This document shows positions 18,595 to 27,441 of a stretch of DNA of 64,000 nt, one piece after another (the stretch's first letter is position 1; every line of letters starts with the position of its first letter). The stretch is from Pseudarthrobacter sulfonivorans (GTDB taxonomy: Bacteria; Actinomycetota; Actinomycetes; Actinomycetales; Micrococcaceae), in the NCBI RefSeq assembly GCF_024391045.1, contig NZ_JANFCZ010000010.1:1-64000 (forward strand). Direction: 5' to 3'. The notes beneath the pieces are model-generated. The model was given only the letters and a program-made list of their open reading frames with translations. It was not told the origin of the DNA and did no database searches. Made by a program: the position numbers and the translations under genes.

Positions 18595-20811
18595 TTAAAG
18601 CATGCAGGAAACGCAGCCCTCAACCTCTGTCCCTTCCAGCGCCAACTGGCGGAGACGGATGTAGTAAATGGTCTTGATGCCCTTCTTCCAGGCGTAAATC
18701 TGGGCCTTGTTGATGTCGCGCGTGGTGGCGGTGTCCTTGAAGAACAGCGTCAGCGACAGGCCCTGGTCCACGTGCTGGGTGGCGGCGGCGTAGGTGTCGA
18801 TGACCTTCTCGTAGCCGATCTCGTAGGCATCCTGGTAGTACTCCAGGTTCTCGTTGGTGAGGTACGGCGCCGGGTAGTACACCCGGCCCAGCTTGCCTTC
18901 CTTGCGGATCTCGATCTTGGAGGCCACCGGGTGGATCGAGGAGGTGGAGTTGTTGATGTAGGAGATCGAGCCGGTGGGCGGCACGGCCTGCAGGTTCTGG
19001 TTGTAGATGCCGTGCTTCATAACCGAGGCCTTCAGCTCGCGCCAGTCATCCTGCGTGGGGATGTGGATGTTCTTGAACAGTTCCGCAACCTTCTCGGTCT
19101 GCGGCACCCACTCCTGCTCCGTGTACTTGTCGAAGAACTCGCCGGAGGCGTACTTGGACTTCTCGAAGCCGCCGAAGGTCTGGCCGGTCTGGATGGCCAG
19201 CAGGTTGGAGGCGCGGACCGCGTGGAACACCACCGAGTAGAAGTAGATGTTGGTGAAGTCCAGGCCCTCTTCGGAGCCGTAGTGCACCCGCTCGCGGGCC
19301 AGGTAGCCGTGCAGGTTCATCTGGCCCAGGCCGATTGCGTGACTCTGGTCGTTGCCGCGTGCAATGGATGGCACCGAGGTGATGTTGGACATGTCCGAGA
19401 CAGCCGAGAGGGACCGGATGGCCGTCTCGATGGTCAGGCCAAAGTCCGGGCTGTCCATGGTCTTGGCAATGTTCAGCGAACCCAGGTTGCAGGAGATGTC
19501 CTTGCCGGTCTGGTCGTAGGACAGGTCATCGTGGTACGTGGTGGGCTGCGAAACCTGCAGGATCTCCGAGCACAGGTTGGACATGATGATCTTGCCGTCA
19601 ATCGGGTTTTCCCGGTTCACGGTGTCCTCGAACATGATGTACGGGTAGCCAGATTCGAACTGGATCTCGGCGAGCGTCTGGAAGAACTCACGCGCCTTGA
19701 TCTTGGTCTTCTTGATCCGGGAATCGTCCACCATCTCGTAGTACTTCTCGGTGACCGAGACGTCGGAGAACGGCATGCCGTAGACCTTTTCGACGTCGTA
19801 CGGCGAGAACAGGTACATGTCCTCGTCCTTCTTGGCCAGCTCGAACGTGATGTCCGGGATGACAACGCCCAGCGAGAGGGTCTTGATGCGGATCTTCTCG
19901 TCCGCGTTCTCGCGCTTGGTGTCCAGGAAGCGGTAGATGTCCGGGTGGTGCGCGTGCAGGTACACGGCGCCCGCACCCTGGCGGGCACCGAGCTGGTTGG
20001 CGTAGGAGAAGCTGTCCTCGAGGAGCTTCATCACGGGGATGACGCCGGAGGACTGGTTCTCGATCTGCTTGATGGGGGCGCCCACTTCGCGGATGTTGGT
20101 CAGCGCAAACGCCACACCGCCGCCGCGCTTGGACAGCTGCAGCGCGGAGTTGATGGACCGCCCGATCGACTCCATGTTGTCTTCGATGCGGAGCAGGAAG
20201 CAGGAGACCAGCTCGCCGCGCTGCTTCTTCCCGGCGTTCAGGAACGTGGGGGTGGCCGGCTGGAAGCGGCCCTCGATGATCTCGTCCACCATCTGGGTGG
20301 CGAGCTTCTCGTCGCCGCGGGCAAGGTGCAGGGCCACCATGCAGACACGGTCCTCGTAGCGCTCCAGGAAGCGCTTGCCGTCGAACGTCTTCAGCGTGTA
20401 GGACGTGTAGAACTTGAACGCACCCAGGAAGGTTTCGAAGCGGAACTTCTTCTTGTACGCGCGGTTGTAGAGCTCGCGGATGAAGTTCATCGTGTACTGG
20501 TCGAGGGTCTCGCGCTCGTAGTACTGGTTTTTCACCAGGTAGTCGAGCTTCTCTTCCAGGTCGTGGAAGAACACGGTGTTGTTGTTAACGTGCTGCAGGA
20601 AGTACTGGTGGGCAGCCTCACGGTCGGCTTCGAACTGGATCTCGCCGTTCGCGCCGTACAGGTTCAGCATGGCGTTGAGCTCGTGATAGCCCAGTCCCTT
20701 GTACGCGGCCGGCATCTCCGGCTTCTCGACGGCGGCACTCCGCTTTTCGGCGGCTGCAGTGCCCTGGCCTTCGGCCCTGGTTACTTCTGTGTCTGCGACA
20801 GTCGTGTCCAA
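18595..20811 (-). CDS. nrdE: Class Ib ribonucleotide reductase, large (catalytic) subunit
   Basis: 738 residues if the TTG at 20811 is the start; the conserved body begins at [19 protein letters not shown] (about residue 34). Catalytic features seen are [28 protein letters not shown], the NLCSEILQ segment and the C-terminal redox pair in GCVSCML. It reduces ribonucleoside diphosphates, with electrons from NrdH. The TTG lies inside nrdI (31-bp overlap) and has no clear ribosome-binding site, so translation probably depends on coupling. The N-terminal 30 residues are poorly conserved, and the exact start is uncertain. Confidence 0.95.
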   Translation of the reverse strand: MDTTVADTEVTRAEGQGTAAAEKRSAAVEKPEMPAAYKGLGYHELNAMLNLYGANGEIQFEADREAAHQYFLQHVNNNTVFFHDLEEKLDYLVKNQYYERETLDQYTMNFIRELYNRAYKKKFRFETFLGAFKFYTSYTLKTFDGKRFLERYEDRVCMVALHLARGDEKLATQMVDEIIEGRFQPATPTFLNAGKKQRGELVSCFLLRIEDNMESIGRSINSALQLSKRGGGVAFALTNIREVGAPIKQIENQSSGVIPVMKLLEDSFSYANQLGARQGAGAVYLHAHHPDIYRFLDTKRENADEKIRIKTLSLGVVIPDITFELAKKDEDMYLFSPYDVEKVYGMPFSDVSVTEKYYEMVDDSRIKKTKIKAREFFQTLAEIQFESGYPYIMFEDTVNRENPIDGKIIMSNLCSEILQVSQPTTYHDDLSYDQTGKDISCNLGSLNIAKTMDSPDFGLTIETAIRSLSAVSDMSNITSVPSIARGNDQSHAIGLGQMNLHGYLARERVHYGSEEGLDFTNIYFYSVVFHAVRASNLLAIQTGQTFGGFEKSKYASGEFFDKYTEQEWVPQTEKVAELFKNIHIPTQDDWRELKASVMKHGIYNQNLQAVPPTGSISYINNSTSSIHPVASKIEIRKEGKLGRVYYPAPYLTNENLEYYQDAYEIGYEKVIDTYAAATQHVDQGLSLTLFFKDTATTRDINKAQIYAWKKGIKTIYYIRLRQLALEGTEVEGCVSCML

Positions 20812-21254
20812 AACGTGTCCAATCCATTGTTTACGCGGGCAACGTCTTCTGGCGTGCCCATAAGTTCAAAGCGGTAAAGCCGGGGTATCTGGCATTTCGC
20901 CGCGATGATGTCCGCGGCCATGCAGTAGTTGTCCCCAAAGTTTGTGTTGCCTGCACCGATGACACCGCGGATCAGTTGCCTGTTCTGCGAGTTGTTCAGG
21001 AAGCGGATGACCTGCTTGGGCACCGAGCCCGCTCCGCCGGTACCGCCGTACGTCGGCACCACCAGCACGTACGGCTGGGTGGCGAGAAGCGGCGCGTCCT
21101 TTGCCTGGAGCGGGATCCGCGCCGCATCGCAGCCCAGCTTCACAATGAAACGGCGGGTGTTCTCGGAGGTGGAGGAAAAGTAGATGAGCCGGCTCTGCGT
21201 GGTGACAGGCGGCAACGGGGCCGTCTGGGCCCTGGCCTCTGCCAGTGCTGCCAC
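20781..21254 (-). CDS. nrdI: Ribonucleotide reductase-associated flavodoxin NrdI
   Basis: 157 residues from the GTG at 21254, which has GAGGTGA five bases upstream; the longer open frame to 21419 overlaps nrdH and is rejected. FMN-binding loops are visible as [16 protein letters not shown] and VPTYGGTGG, with [10 protein letters not shown] in the third loop. NrdI supplies oxidant for assembling the manganese-tyrosyl radical in NrdF. It lies between nrdH (55-base gap) and nrdE (overlap). Confidence 0.95.
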   Translation of the reverse strand: MAALAEARAQTAPLPPVTTQSRLIYFSSTSENTRRFIVKLGCDAARIPLQAKDAPLLATQPYVLVVPTYGGTGGAGSVPKQVIRFLNNSQNRQLIRGVIGAGNTNFGDNYCMAADIIAAKCQIPRLYRFELMGTPEDVARVNNGLDTFWTRLSQTQK

Positions 21255-21309
21255 GGGAGTCACCTCATGTGTGAGTTCGAAAGAGTGCCGGCTGGCGGGA
21301 AGTGGGAGG

Positions 21310-21555
21310 TTACGCCACGGAGGAGACGGCCGCCTGGGCAAGTTCCTCGATCTTGTCCGGGCGGAAGCCTGACCAGTGGTCCTGATCGGTGACCACAACA
21401 GGTGCCTGCATGTAGCCAAGCGCCTTTAGGCGCTCAAGCGCATCGGCGTCCTGAGAGATGTCAACGCTCTGGTAAGCGATGCCTTTTTTGTCCAGTGCTC
21501 GGTAGGTTGCATTGCACTGCACACATGCAGGTTTTGTGTAAACCGTAACGGTCAT
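21310..21555 (-). CDS. nrdH: Glutaredoxin-like redoxin NrdH
   Basis: 81 residues with the redox motif CVQC near the N-terminus ([16 protein letters not shown]) and the NrdH-specific WSGFRPDKI near the end. It donates electrons to NrdE and is itself reduced by thioredoxin reductase. An AGGGGACAGGG site precedes the ATG. First gene of the operon, with a NrdR box about 62 bases upstream of the start. Confidence 0.96.
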   Translation of the reverse strand: MTVTVYTKPACVQCNATYRALDKKGIAYQSVDISQDADALERLKALGYMQAPVVVTDQDHWSGFRPDKIEELAQAAVSSVA

Positions 21556-21616
21556 GGTTCCCTGTCCCCTTTATCGAAATCTTCGCTCGTCTATGTCCCG
21601 CCCAAGCTGTACGTCG

Positions 21617-21632
21617 ATACTACATGTAGTGC
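21617..21632 (-). promoter_or_regulatory. Probable NrdR box upstream of nrdH
   Basis: ATACTACATGTAGTGC contains the perfect 12-bp palindrome ACTACATGTAGT (21619-21630) and fits the NrdR consensus acaCwAtATaTwGTgt. NrdR represses ribonucleotide reductase genes when dATP is high. NrdR usually binds two adjacent boxes; no equally good partner lies within three helical turns. Confidence 0.7.
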
Positions 21633-21849
21633 AGACGGCTCTTCGGAACCCCAAGATGATGTATTACAAGTATGTCATTTAATGCACCGTTAATCCACAG
21701 GCGGGCCCTTCAAAATGTCCCGGATTCCAGCGATTTTTACGCACTTCATCCACACCCTGTGGAGTACTTAGCCACATTTAACCCGCCGCGTGTCGCGTGC
21801 TGGACGGCGTGTCGCGCCTGGCAGCTTGGGGCCGGAAAAGCGTTCCGGA

Positions 21850-21865
21850 CCACTACATGTTGTGG
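21850..21865. promoter_or_regulatory. Second, distant NrdR-box-like palindrome
   Basis: CCACTACATGTTGTGG is a 14-of-16 palindrome with an excellent NrdR consensus match, but it lies 233 bases further upstream than the first box, close to the 3' end of the marR gene. The stretch 21556-21914 otherwise holds no gene that I can support. It could be a looping site or a chance match. Confidence 0.35.
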
Positions 21866-21914
21866 CCAACGGCATTCGACGGGACGCGGCAGTGAGACGC
21901 CGGTCTCTCCCGAT

Positions 21915-22418
21915 CTAGAGGTGATCCATCGCTTCGCAGGGACTGGCTCCCGGCTGGGCGCGGTGGACGCTTCTTGCCAACTCGCCGAGGAGGACACTCA
22001 AGGAATTGGCGTCGACCTCTTCGAGTCCGCCAAGAAGTTCTGCTTCTGCGGCAGCAACCCGCTCCTCATGAGCCGCAAGCATCTGGCGTCCATCTTCCGT
22101 GGCGATAATCTTCCTCGCCCGGCGATCGGAAGGGTCAGGGACACGCTCCACCACACCGGCGGCCACCAGGGTGTCGAGAAGGTAAGTCAGGACCGTTCGG
22201 TCGATGGCGAGGTGCGCACCGAGGGCCTGCTGATTCGGGGGGTCTTTATGTACGACGGCGGACAGCACCTGGAAGCCGCGGATTCCGGCAGGCATCTGCG
22301 CAACAGCGTCCTCGAAGCGGGTCTGGTATCCGCGCAGCACCATGCCCAGATTCCAACCAAGATCGCCAGGAACGGCTGCCGCTGTGATTCCGGGACGGGG
22401 CCGTGCACTTTCGGTCAT
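21915..22418 (-). CDS. MarR family transcriptional regulator
   Basis: 167 residues. The winged-helix core is plain: RGFQVLSAVVHKDPPNQQALGAHLAIDRTVLTYLLDTLVAAGVVERVPDPSDRRARKI, with the DxRDxR-like wing as DPSDRRARK. Flanking helices form the usual dimer interface. It is divergent from the reductase operon across a 95-base gap with an inverted repeat, so it probably represses that operon and itself, released by an unknown ligand or oxidant. TAGGAT lies six bases before its ATG with no ribosome-binding site, so its transcript is probably leaderless. Confidence 0.9.
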   Translation of the reverse strand: MTESARPRPGITAAAVPGDLGWNLGMVLRGYQTRFEDAVAQMPAGIRGFQVLSAVVHKDPPNQQALGAHLAIDRTVLTYLLDTLVAAGVVERVPDPSDRRARKIIATEDGRQMLAAHEERVAAAEAELLGGLEEVDANSLSVLLGELARSVHRAQPGASPCEAMDHL

Positions 22419-22424
22419 GCAACC

Positions 22425-22468
22425 ATCCTACGGCAACAGTGAAGTTGTGCAGATGTTCTGCTGAACAT
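22425..22468. promoter_or_regulatory. Divergent marR/reductase control region with inverted repeat
   Basis: The -10 of marR (TAGGAT, minus strand) is at 22425-22430. ATGTTCTGCTGAACAT (22453-22468; 6-bp perfect arms, TGCT centre) and the adjacent AT-rich ATATAGTCTGTATAAC are the only palindromic signals between the two starts and are the best candidate MarR operator. Confidence 0.5.
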
Positions 22469-22513
22469 ATAGTCTGTATAACAACATATATTGCTCCCGG
22501 AAGGATCCCCAGC

Positions 22514-23188
22514 ATGAGCACCTCGCAGAATCATCCGGTGGAACCCCGGACAATAGGGATCCTCGGCGCGGGAAGGGTCGGAACGGCCGTCGGCCGCCAG
22601 GCTCTCAAAGCCGGCTACGACGTCATGGTCGCGACCTCCAAACCTGCTGAGGACATCGCCCTCATGGTGCAGATCATGACGCCCGGAGCCATCGCTGTAA
22701 CCGCCGCGGAGGCCACTGAGGCCGACATCGTGGTCATCGCCGTGCCGCTGCATAAGTACCGCACCATCGACCCGGGCCTTCTGGCCGGCAAGACAGTCAT
22801 CGAGGCGATGAACTACTGGGCGCCCGTGGACGGCGAGATTGACGACTTCGAGAACGATGACAGAACGAGCAGCGAAATCGTTCAGGCCTACCTGGCGGAT
22901 GCGAAAATCGTGAAGACGCTCAACCACATCGGCTACCACGATCTCGAGATGGACGGCCAGGAAACCGGTTCGGGAGGCCGACGGGCCCTCGCCCTGGCCG
23001 GCGATCACCACGACTCCAAGGCTCTGGTTGGCCAATTCATTAACCGGATCGGCTACGACGCGGTGGACGCAGGGCCACTCAAGGCCGGACGCAGCTTCCA
23101 ACCGGGTACCGAAATCTTCAACGGGAGCCACACGGCGGACCAGCTGCGTTCCATCCTCACCACGGACCGTGAGCCGGTCCGTCTCTAG
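22514..23188 (+). CDS. NADPH-dependent F420 reductase-like / Rossmann oxidoreductase
   Basis: 224 residues from the ATG at 22514 (GGAAGGA site); the upstream frame to 22403 is not coding. A dinucleotide-binding start, TIGILGAGRVGTAVGRQALKAG, is followed by VMVATSKP and DIVVIAVPLHKY. This is the F420_oxidored family, which includes F420:NADP+ reductases. Whether this protein uses F420 cannot be decided from sequence. It is followed after 45 bases by a luciferase-like oxidoreductase, a natural partner if reduced flavin or F420 is made here. Likely controlled by the divergent MarR. Confidence 0.75.
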   Translation: MSTSQNHPVEPRTIGILGAGRVGTAVGRQALKAGYDVMVATSKPAEDIALMVQIMTPGAIAVTAAEATEADIVVIAVPLHKYRTIDPGLLAGKTVIEAMNYWAPVDGEIDDFENDDRTSSEIVQAYLADAKIVKTLNHIGYHDLEMDGQETGSGGRRALALAGDHHDSKALVGQFINRIGYDAVDAGPLKAGRSFQPGTEIFNGSHTADQLRSILTTDREPVRL

Positions 23189-23233
23189 CTCCGGCCTTCA
23201 CCCAACCCCAAGCACTGCACTTAGGAGAACATC

Positions 23234-24271
23234 ATGGAACTCGGCGCCTACAGCGACACCCCGCGCAATCCCGACGGGAGCCTTAGGCCGACCGCCGAGG
23301 GCATCCGCAACCTTCATGAGGCCATCGTCTTCGCAGACCGGAACGGTCTGGACTACTTCGGGATCGGGGAGCATCACACCGTGGATATGCCCGCCTCCTC
23401 CCCTGGCACCGTGATCGCCGCAGCAGCGGCCGCCACGAAGCAGATCAAGCTCGGCAGCGGGGCGAGCATCATCAGTACCGACGACCCGGTGCGGGTCTTC
23501 CAGCAGTTCGCCACCGCCGACGCCATCTCCGGCGGGGGCCGCGTGGAAATCACCGCTGGCCGCGGATCCTCGGTGGAAACATTCCCGTTATTCGGCTACG
23601 ACTTGAAGGACTACGACCGACTCTTCGCCGAAAAGCTCGATCTGCTGACGACGATCAACAACAGCCCAACCGAAAACATCACGTGGACCGGGACGGTCCG
23701 GCCCGCCCTCCACGACCTGGCCGTCGTACCCCGCCCAGTCAACGGCAGCCTGCCCCTCTGGCTCGCGACCGGTGGAAGCGCCCCGTCCTCAGTCCGTGCC
23801 GGAAAGCTGGGCCTGCCCATCTCCTACGGCATCATCGGCGGCATTCCGTCCAGGTTCGCGCCGCTGGCAGAGCTGTACCGGCAAACAGCTGCCCAGGCCG
23901 GACACACCGGCGCGGACATCAAGGTCTCCGTGGCGACCCTCGGCCTCATCGCCCCGACCAAACAGGAAGCACTGGAACGGTTCTATCCCGGTTGGTACAA
24001 CCTCAACATCGAAATGGGCAAGCTCCGTGGTTGGCCGACGCCGGACAAGCGCCATTTCCTGACGCAGGCCGACTTCCCCGGCGCGTACTACGTGGGAGAC
24101 CCTGACGAAGTCGCACGGCGCATCGTGGACCTGCACGGACACATGGGTCACATGCGCCACTTCCTGCAGATGGACATCGGCGGCCTGCCCCACGAACACT
24201 TCCTCGAATCCCTCACTCTGCTCGCCACCGAGGTCAAACCCCGCGTCCAACGGCTCCTGAAGAACCAGTAA
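23234..24271 (+). CDS. Luciferase-like (LLM class) flavin/F420-dependent oxidoreductase
   Basis: 345 residues with an AGGAGA site. The TIM-barrel LLM fold shows as MELGAYSDTP, GLDYFGIGEHHTVDMPASSPGTVIAAAAAATKQIKLGSG, then GGRVEITAGRGSSVETFPLFGY, LPLWLATGGSAPSSVRAGKLGLP and YYVGDPDEVARRIVDLH. Members oxidise or hydroxylate small molecules with reduced FMN or F420. It is in one operon with the reductase-like gene and opposite a MarR regulator, which suggests an inducible detoxification or catabolic unit. The substrate is unknown. Confidence 0.85.
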   Translation: MELGAYSDTPRNPDGSLRPTAEGIRNLHEAIVFADRNGLDYFGIGEHHTVDMPASSPGTVIAAAAAATKQIKLGSGASIISTDDPVRVFQQFATADAISGGGRVEITAGRGSSVETFPLFGYDLKDYDRLFAEKLDLLTTINNSPTENITWTGTVRPALHDLAVVPRPVNGSLPLWLATGGSAPSSVRAGKLGLPISYGIIGGIPSRFAPLAELYRQTAAQAGHTGADIKVSVATLGLIAPTKQEALERFYPGWYNLNIEMGKLRGWPTPDKRHFLTQADFPGAYYVGDPDEVARRIVDLHGHMGHMRHFLQMDIGGLPHEHFLESLTLLATEVKPRVQRLLKNQ

Positions 24272-24396
24272 CGCGCCGGAAGCCGCAGATCACCGGCATG
24301 GCCGTCCTGACACCCAGGCCGCAAAAATCCTGGCGCCGCGCGGACAGATGAGCGGGGCATTAACGGCCGTCCCGCTTGAATGTCAGACCCCCTTGT

Positions 24397-24408
24397 CATG
24401 ATGGTTGC
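24397..24408 (+). promoter_or_regulatory. Possible -10 of the HNH gene, leaderless layout
   Basis: CATGAT (24397-24402) lies six bases before the ATG at 24409. The bases GATGGTTGCATG around this start are the same as those at the marR start, so the two promoters may share a design. The hexamer is imperfect (C for T at position 1). Confidence 0.3.
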
Positions 24409-25946
24409 ATGAGGAATCCGGTGGTGGCGAAGGCATATGCCGACATCGAGGCTGCCGTGGCTGTGCTGACCGGCGTGGTGAACGAGTCTGGTCCCGGTGC
24501 GCCCTCTCCGGGGGCTGATCCGTTGCAGGAAGTGTCCGAGGATTGCCTGGATATTCTGACCGGGGCTAAGGCTGCGGACGCACAGATGGCCGGCTTGAAG
24601 GCTCTGACTGCAGCGAAATTTGTTGCGACCGCGGAGTCGTCGGCCCCTCCGGACGCTTCGGTCCAGGCCCAGGAGATGGCAGTCACGGCCGAGGTTGGGT
24701 GTGCCCTGACTATCGGTGACCGCGCGGCGGGTTCGTTCCTGGCCGTTTCGCACGCTCTCACCACCAGACTGCCGTTGACCCTGGCCGCCCTGAGGTCCGG
24801 GACCATTTCCTGGCAGCACGCCCGGGTCATGGCGGACGAAGCCGCCACCCTGGACCGGGCCGGTGCGGCGGCGTTGGAGGCCCACTTCCTGGACCCTAAC
24901 GCCCTCGATATAGTGCGGGGGTGCCCCGCCGGGGAGATGCCGGCCTCCCGGTTCCGGCACAAGGCCCGTACGTGGCGCGAACGCCATCACACCGAAAGCA
25001 TCGAGCAGCGCCACGCCAAAGGTGTCCTGGACCGCCGCGTCGAGTACGCCCCGGACCAGGACGGGATGGCCTGGCTCTCGGCGTACCTGCCCGCGGACCA
25101 GGCGGCTGCGATCTGGAACCGGACCACCGCCATCGCCCGCGGCCTGCAGGGCCCGGACGAGGACCGCACCCTCACCCAACTCCGCGCCGACGTCCTCGCC
25201 ACCGCGCTCCTGAGCAGCGGAAACACCGGACGCGGAAGCCAAGGACTCGACGCCGACGACAATCCGAACGGCACCCCGGACGGCAGTCCGGACGGGAGTG
25301 CCGGCATGGACCCGACAGAATACGGCCCAGGCCGGGTCCCGTCCCCGAGGGCCCAGGTCCTGGTGACCGTGCCGGTGTTTTCGCTGCTCGGCGCCACCGA
25401 CGAACCGGCGATGCTGGACGGGTACGGGCCGATCCCGGCCTCGATGGCCAGAGACCTCGTGGCCAACGGCGCTGACTCGTTCTACCGGGTCCTGGTGGAC
25501 CCGCGGGACGGGGCGCCGCTGGAGATCGGCCGGACCAGCTACCGGCTCACCAAGGCCATGCGGCAGTGGTTGCGGCTGCGGGACGGAAAATGCCCCTTCC
25601 CGGGGTGCAGCAACAACTCGCTGGACAACGAAGCGGACCACCTCCTCGCCTGGGCCAAGGGCGGCACCACCGGGGTGTCGAATCTGGGACAGCCCTGCCC
25701 CAAACACCACAGGCTAAGACATACCAGCGCCTGGGAACCTACCCGGCCACCCAGGACGAACCACCCGGCTGGATGTCACCCTCAGGCCGGCCCTACAAAA
25801 GCGAACACCAGGACTGGGAACCACCACAATGGCCCGCAAACCTCCAACCTCAACACGGTGCTCAGCACGGCCACACGGACCTCGTCCACACCGGGGTTTC
25901 CCTGGGAGAAGACGGCCTCGAGTGGATCCTCCACGCCCGGGCCTGA
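24409..25946 (+). pseudogene. DUF222/HNH endonuclease gene with a one-base deletion near 25742
   Basis: The DUF222 helical domain (residues about 10-330, e.g. SGTISWQHARVMADEAATLD) is followed by a full HNH module: RDGKCPFPGCSNNSLDNEADHLLAWAKGGTTGVSNLGQPCPKHHRLRH. Just after HTSAWEP the frame breaks. Adding one C to the run at 25742-25744 restores ...TPATQDEPPGWMSPSGRPYK... and a natural stop at 25946, giving 512 residues. Uncorrected, translation would run on antisense into the next gene. Such genes are multi-copy in Arthrobacter; their role (homing-like, defence or repair) is unsettled. Lesion or sequencing error cannot be told apart. Confidence 0.8.
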
Positions 25947-25965
25947 GACCCGAAGGTCGGGACCG

Positions 25966-26077
25966 TTGCTGCAGCTGCGCCTCCCGGTTGCTGCAGCTGC
26001 GCTTTCCCGGCTCCTGGAGCCGCGCCTCCCGGCTGCTGCAGCTGCGCTTTCCCGACTGCTACAGCTGCGCCTCCCGG
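25966..26077. repeat. Five tandem 22/23-bp units overlapping the 3' end of the fatty-acid methyltransferase gene
   Basis: Units at 25966-25987, 25988-26010, 26011-26032, 26033-26055 and 26056-26077 alternate 22 and 23 bp (a 45-bp higher period). Each is a variant of CTGCTGCAGCTGCGC followed by CTCCCGG or TTTCCCGG. Read on the minus strand, each unit copies the gene's last codons (REAQL); only the unit at 26056 carries the TAG stop. Confidence 0.85.
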
Positions 26078-27441
26078 CGGTCCAGCACAATCTGCTGCAC
26101 ATCCAGGTAGCCGGACTGGAACCCGGCCCGGGAGTAGCACAGGTAGAACAGCCACATCCGCTGGAAGACGGCGTCGAACCCCAACTCCCCCACCTCCTGC
26201 GAGCGCGCCATGAACCGTTCCTCCCACAGCCGCAGGGTGGCCGCGTAGTGGTCGCCCATGCCCATCCGCTCACGCACCCGCAAAGTGGTGTGCTGCTGGG
26301 TCACGCCCTCGATCGCGCGCACAGACGGCAGGAAGCCGCCGGGGAAGATGTACTTGTGCACCCAGGTGTAGGCGTTGCGCGTGGCCAGCATGCGGCCGTG
26401 CGGCATGGTGATGGCCTGGATGGCCACCTTTCCGCCCGGGGCCAGCACCCTGTCGATGGTCTGAAAGTAGATGGGCCAGTATTCATAGCCAACCGCCTCA
26501 ATCATTTCCACAGATACGACGGCGTCGAACTCGCCTTCCACCGCCCGGTAGTCCTGCAGTGCCACTGTCACCCGGTCCGCGTAGCCGGCAGCAGCAATGC
26601 GTTCCTGCGCCAGCGCCCGCTGCTCGCTGGACAACGTCACGCTGTAGACGGTCGCCCCCCGGGCAGCAGCCCGGAGCGCCAGTTCGCCCCAGCCGGTGCC
26701 GATTTCCAGCAGCCGCGTGCCGGATCCCACGCCGGCTTTGTCCAGCAGCCTGTCGATCTTGGCCTGCTGCGCCTCCGCCAGGGCGTCCCAGGGGACCGAG
26801 GCCAACGCGCCTTGGCTCTGCGGGAACAGCGCCGAGGAATAGCTCATGGTGGCGTCCAGGAAGTTCGCGAAGAGCTCGTTGGACAGATCGTAGTGGCGTG
26901 AAATGTTGCTCCGCGTGTTCTGCTCTTCGTTGCGCTCATGCCGCGGGGTCCGCGGCAGGTACAGGGTCCGGAGGGTCTGCAGCGGCTTGGGGATCAGGGT
27001 GTCCACGGACGCGGCGAAGACCTCCAGAACTCCCGCGAGGTCCGATGCCTCCCAGTCCCCCGCCATAAATGATTCCCCCAGCCCGATCAGGCCGTTGTCA
27101 CCGATCCGCCGCTCAAACGCCTCCGGCCTGACCATGGTCATGGCCGGCGCCTCCGGGCCACCGGTGCCGAGGACGGAACCGTCCGGGTACGCCACCCGCA
27201 GGGGCAACCTGCGGACCGCTGCTTTGAAGAGCAGGCCGGCGGCCTTGCCGGCCACAACGGCCTTAGTGCCCGACGGCGCGTGGGCAACTCCGGGCCAGAC
27301 GTCCGGATCGATGGTGGCGGGCGACGCCGGTACCCCGGCGGCGCCACTGCCTACAGTGTTGTGCCCGGTAGGGGGCTGCCGTGCGGACTTGGCGGCGGGA
27401 ACCTGCGCAGCGGCCGTTCCGTTCTCGTCGGTCATTGTCAT
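26059..27441 (-). CDS. Cyclopropane-fatty-acyl-phospholipid synthase-type methyltransferase
   Basis: 460 residues. After an Ala/Pro-rich N-tail of about 60 residues and a SCP2-like N-domain, the SAM-dependent core shows SNISRHYDLSNELFANFLD, MSYSSALFP, LLEIGTGWGELALRAA (SAM motif I), VTLSSEQRALAQERI and VSVEMIEAVGYEYW. It transfers a methylene or methyl group from SAM to the double bond of phospholipid-bound fatty acids at the membrane. It is the last gene of an ATGA-overlapped trio with DUF1365 and a FAD oxidase; this trio occurs in many bacteria. The product may be a cyclopropane, a 10-methyl or another modified fatty acid; sequence cannot decide. Confidence 0.88.
   Translation of the reverse strand: MTMTDENGTAAAQVPAAKSARQPPTGHNTVGSGAAGVPASPATIDPDVWPGVAHAPSGTKAVVAGKAAGLLFKAAVRRLPLRVAYPDGSVLGTGGPEAPAMTMVRPEAFERRIGDNGLIGLGESFMAGDWEASDLAGVLEVFAASVDTLIPKPLQTLRTLYLPRTPRHERNEEQNTRSNISRHYDLSNELFANFLDATMSYSSALFPQSQGALASVPWDALAEAQQAKIDRLLDKAGVGSGTRLLEIGTGWGELALRAAARGATVYSVTLSSEQRALAQERIAAAGYADRVTVALQDYRAVEGEFDAVVSVEMIEAVGYEYWPIYFQTIDRVLAPGGKVAIQAITMPHGRMLATRNAYTWVHKYIFPGGFLPSVRAIEGVTQQHTTLRVRERMGMGDHYAATLRLWEERFMARSQEVGELGFDAVFQRMWLFYLCYSRAGFQSGYLDVQQIVLDRREAQL

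Noticed and set aside
18772..20877. 701-codon plus-strand frame opposite nrdE
   Set aside because: A mirror frame of nrdE, rich in Val/Gly/Leu/His without domain features; nrdE is unmistakable.
21676..21790. DnaA boxes (TTAATCCACAGG, TCATCCACACC) hinting at an origin
   Set aside because: Neither matches TTATCCACA exactly, there is no cluster, and the gene context (nrd, marR) is not that of oriC.
25966..26077. CRISPR array
   Set aside because: The units are contiguous without unique spacers and derive from the adjacent gene end.
24376..26901. 841-codon frame suggesting a giant HNH fusion protein
   Set aside because: The part after about 25750 is a frameshift run-on, antisense to the fatty-acid methyltransferase; the true tail is in the adjacent frame and stops at 25946.
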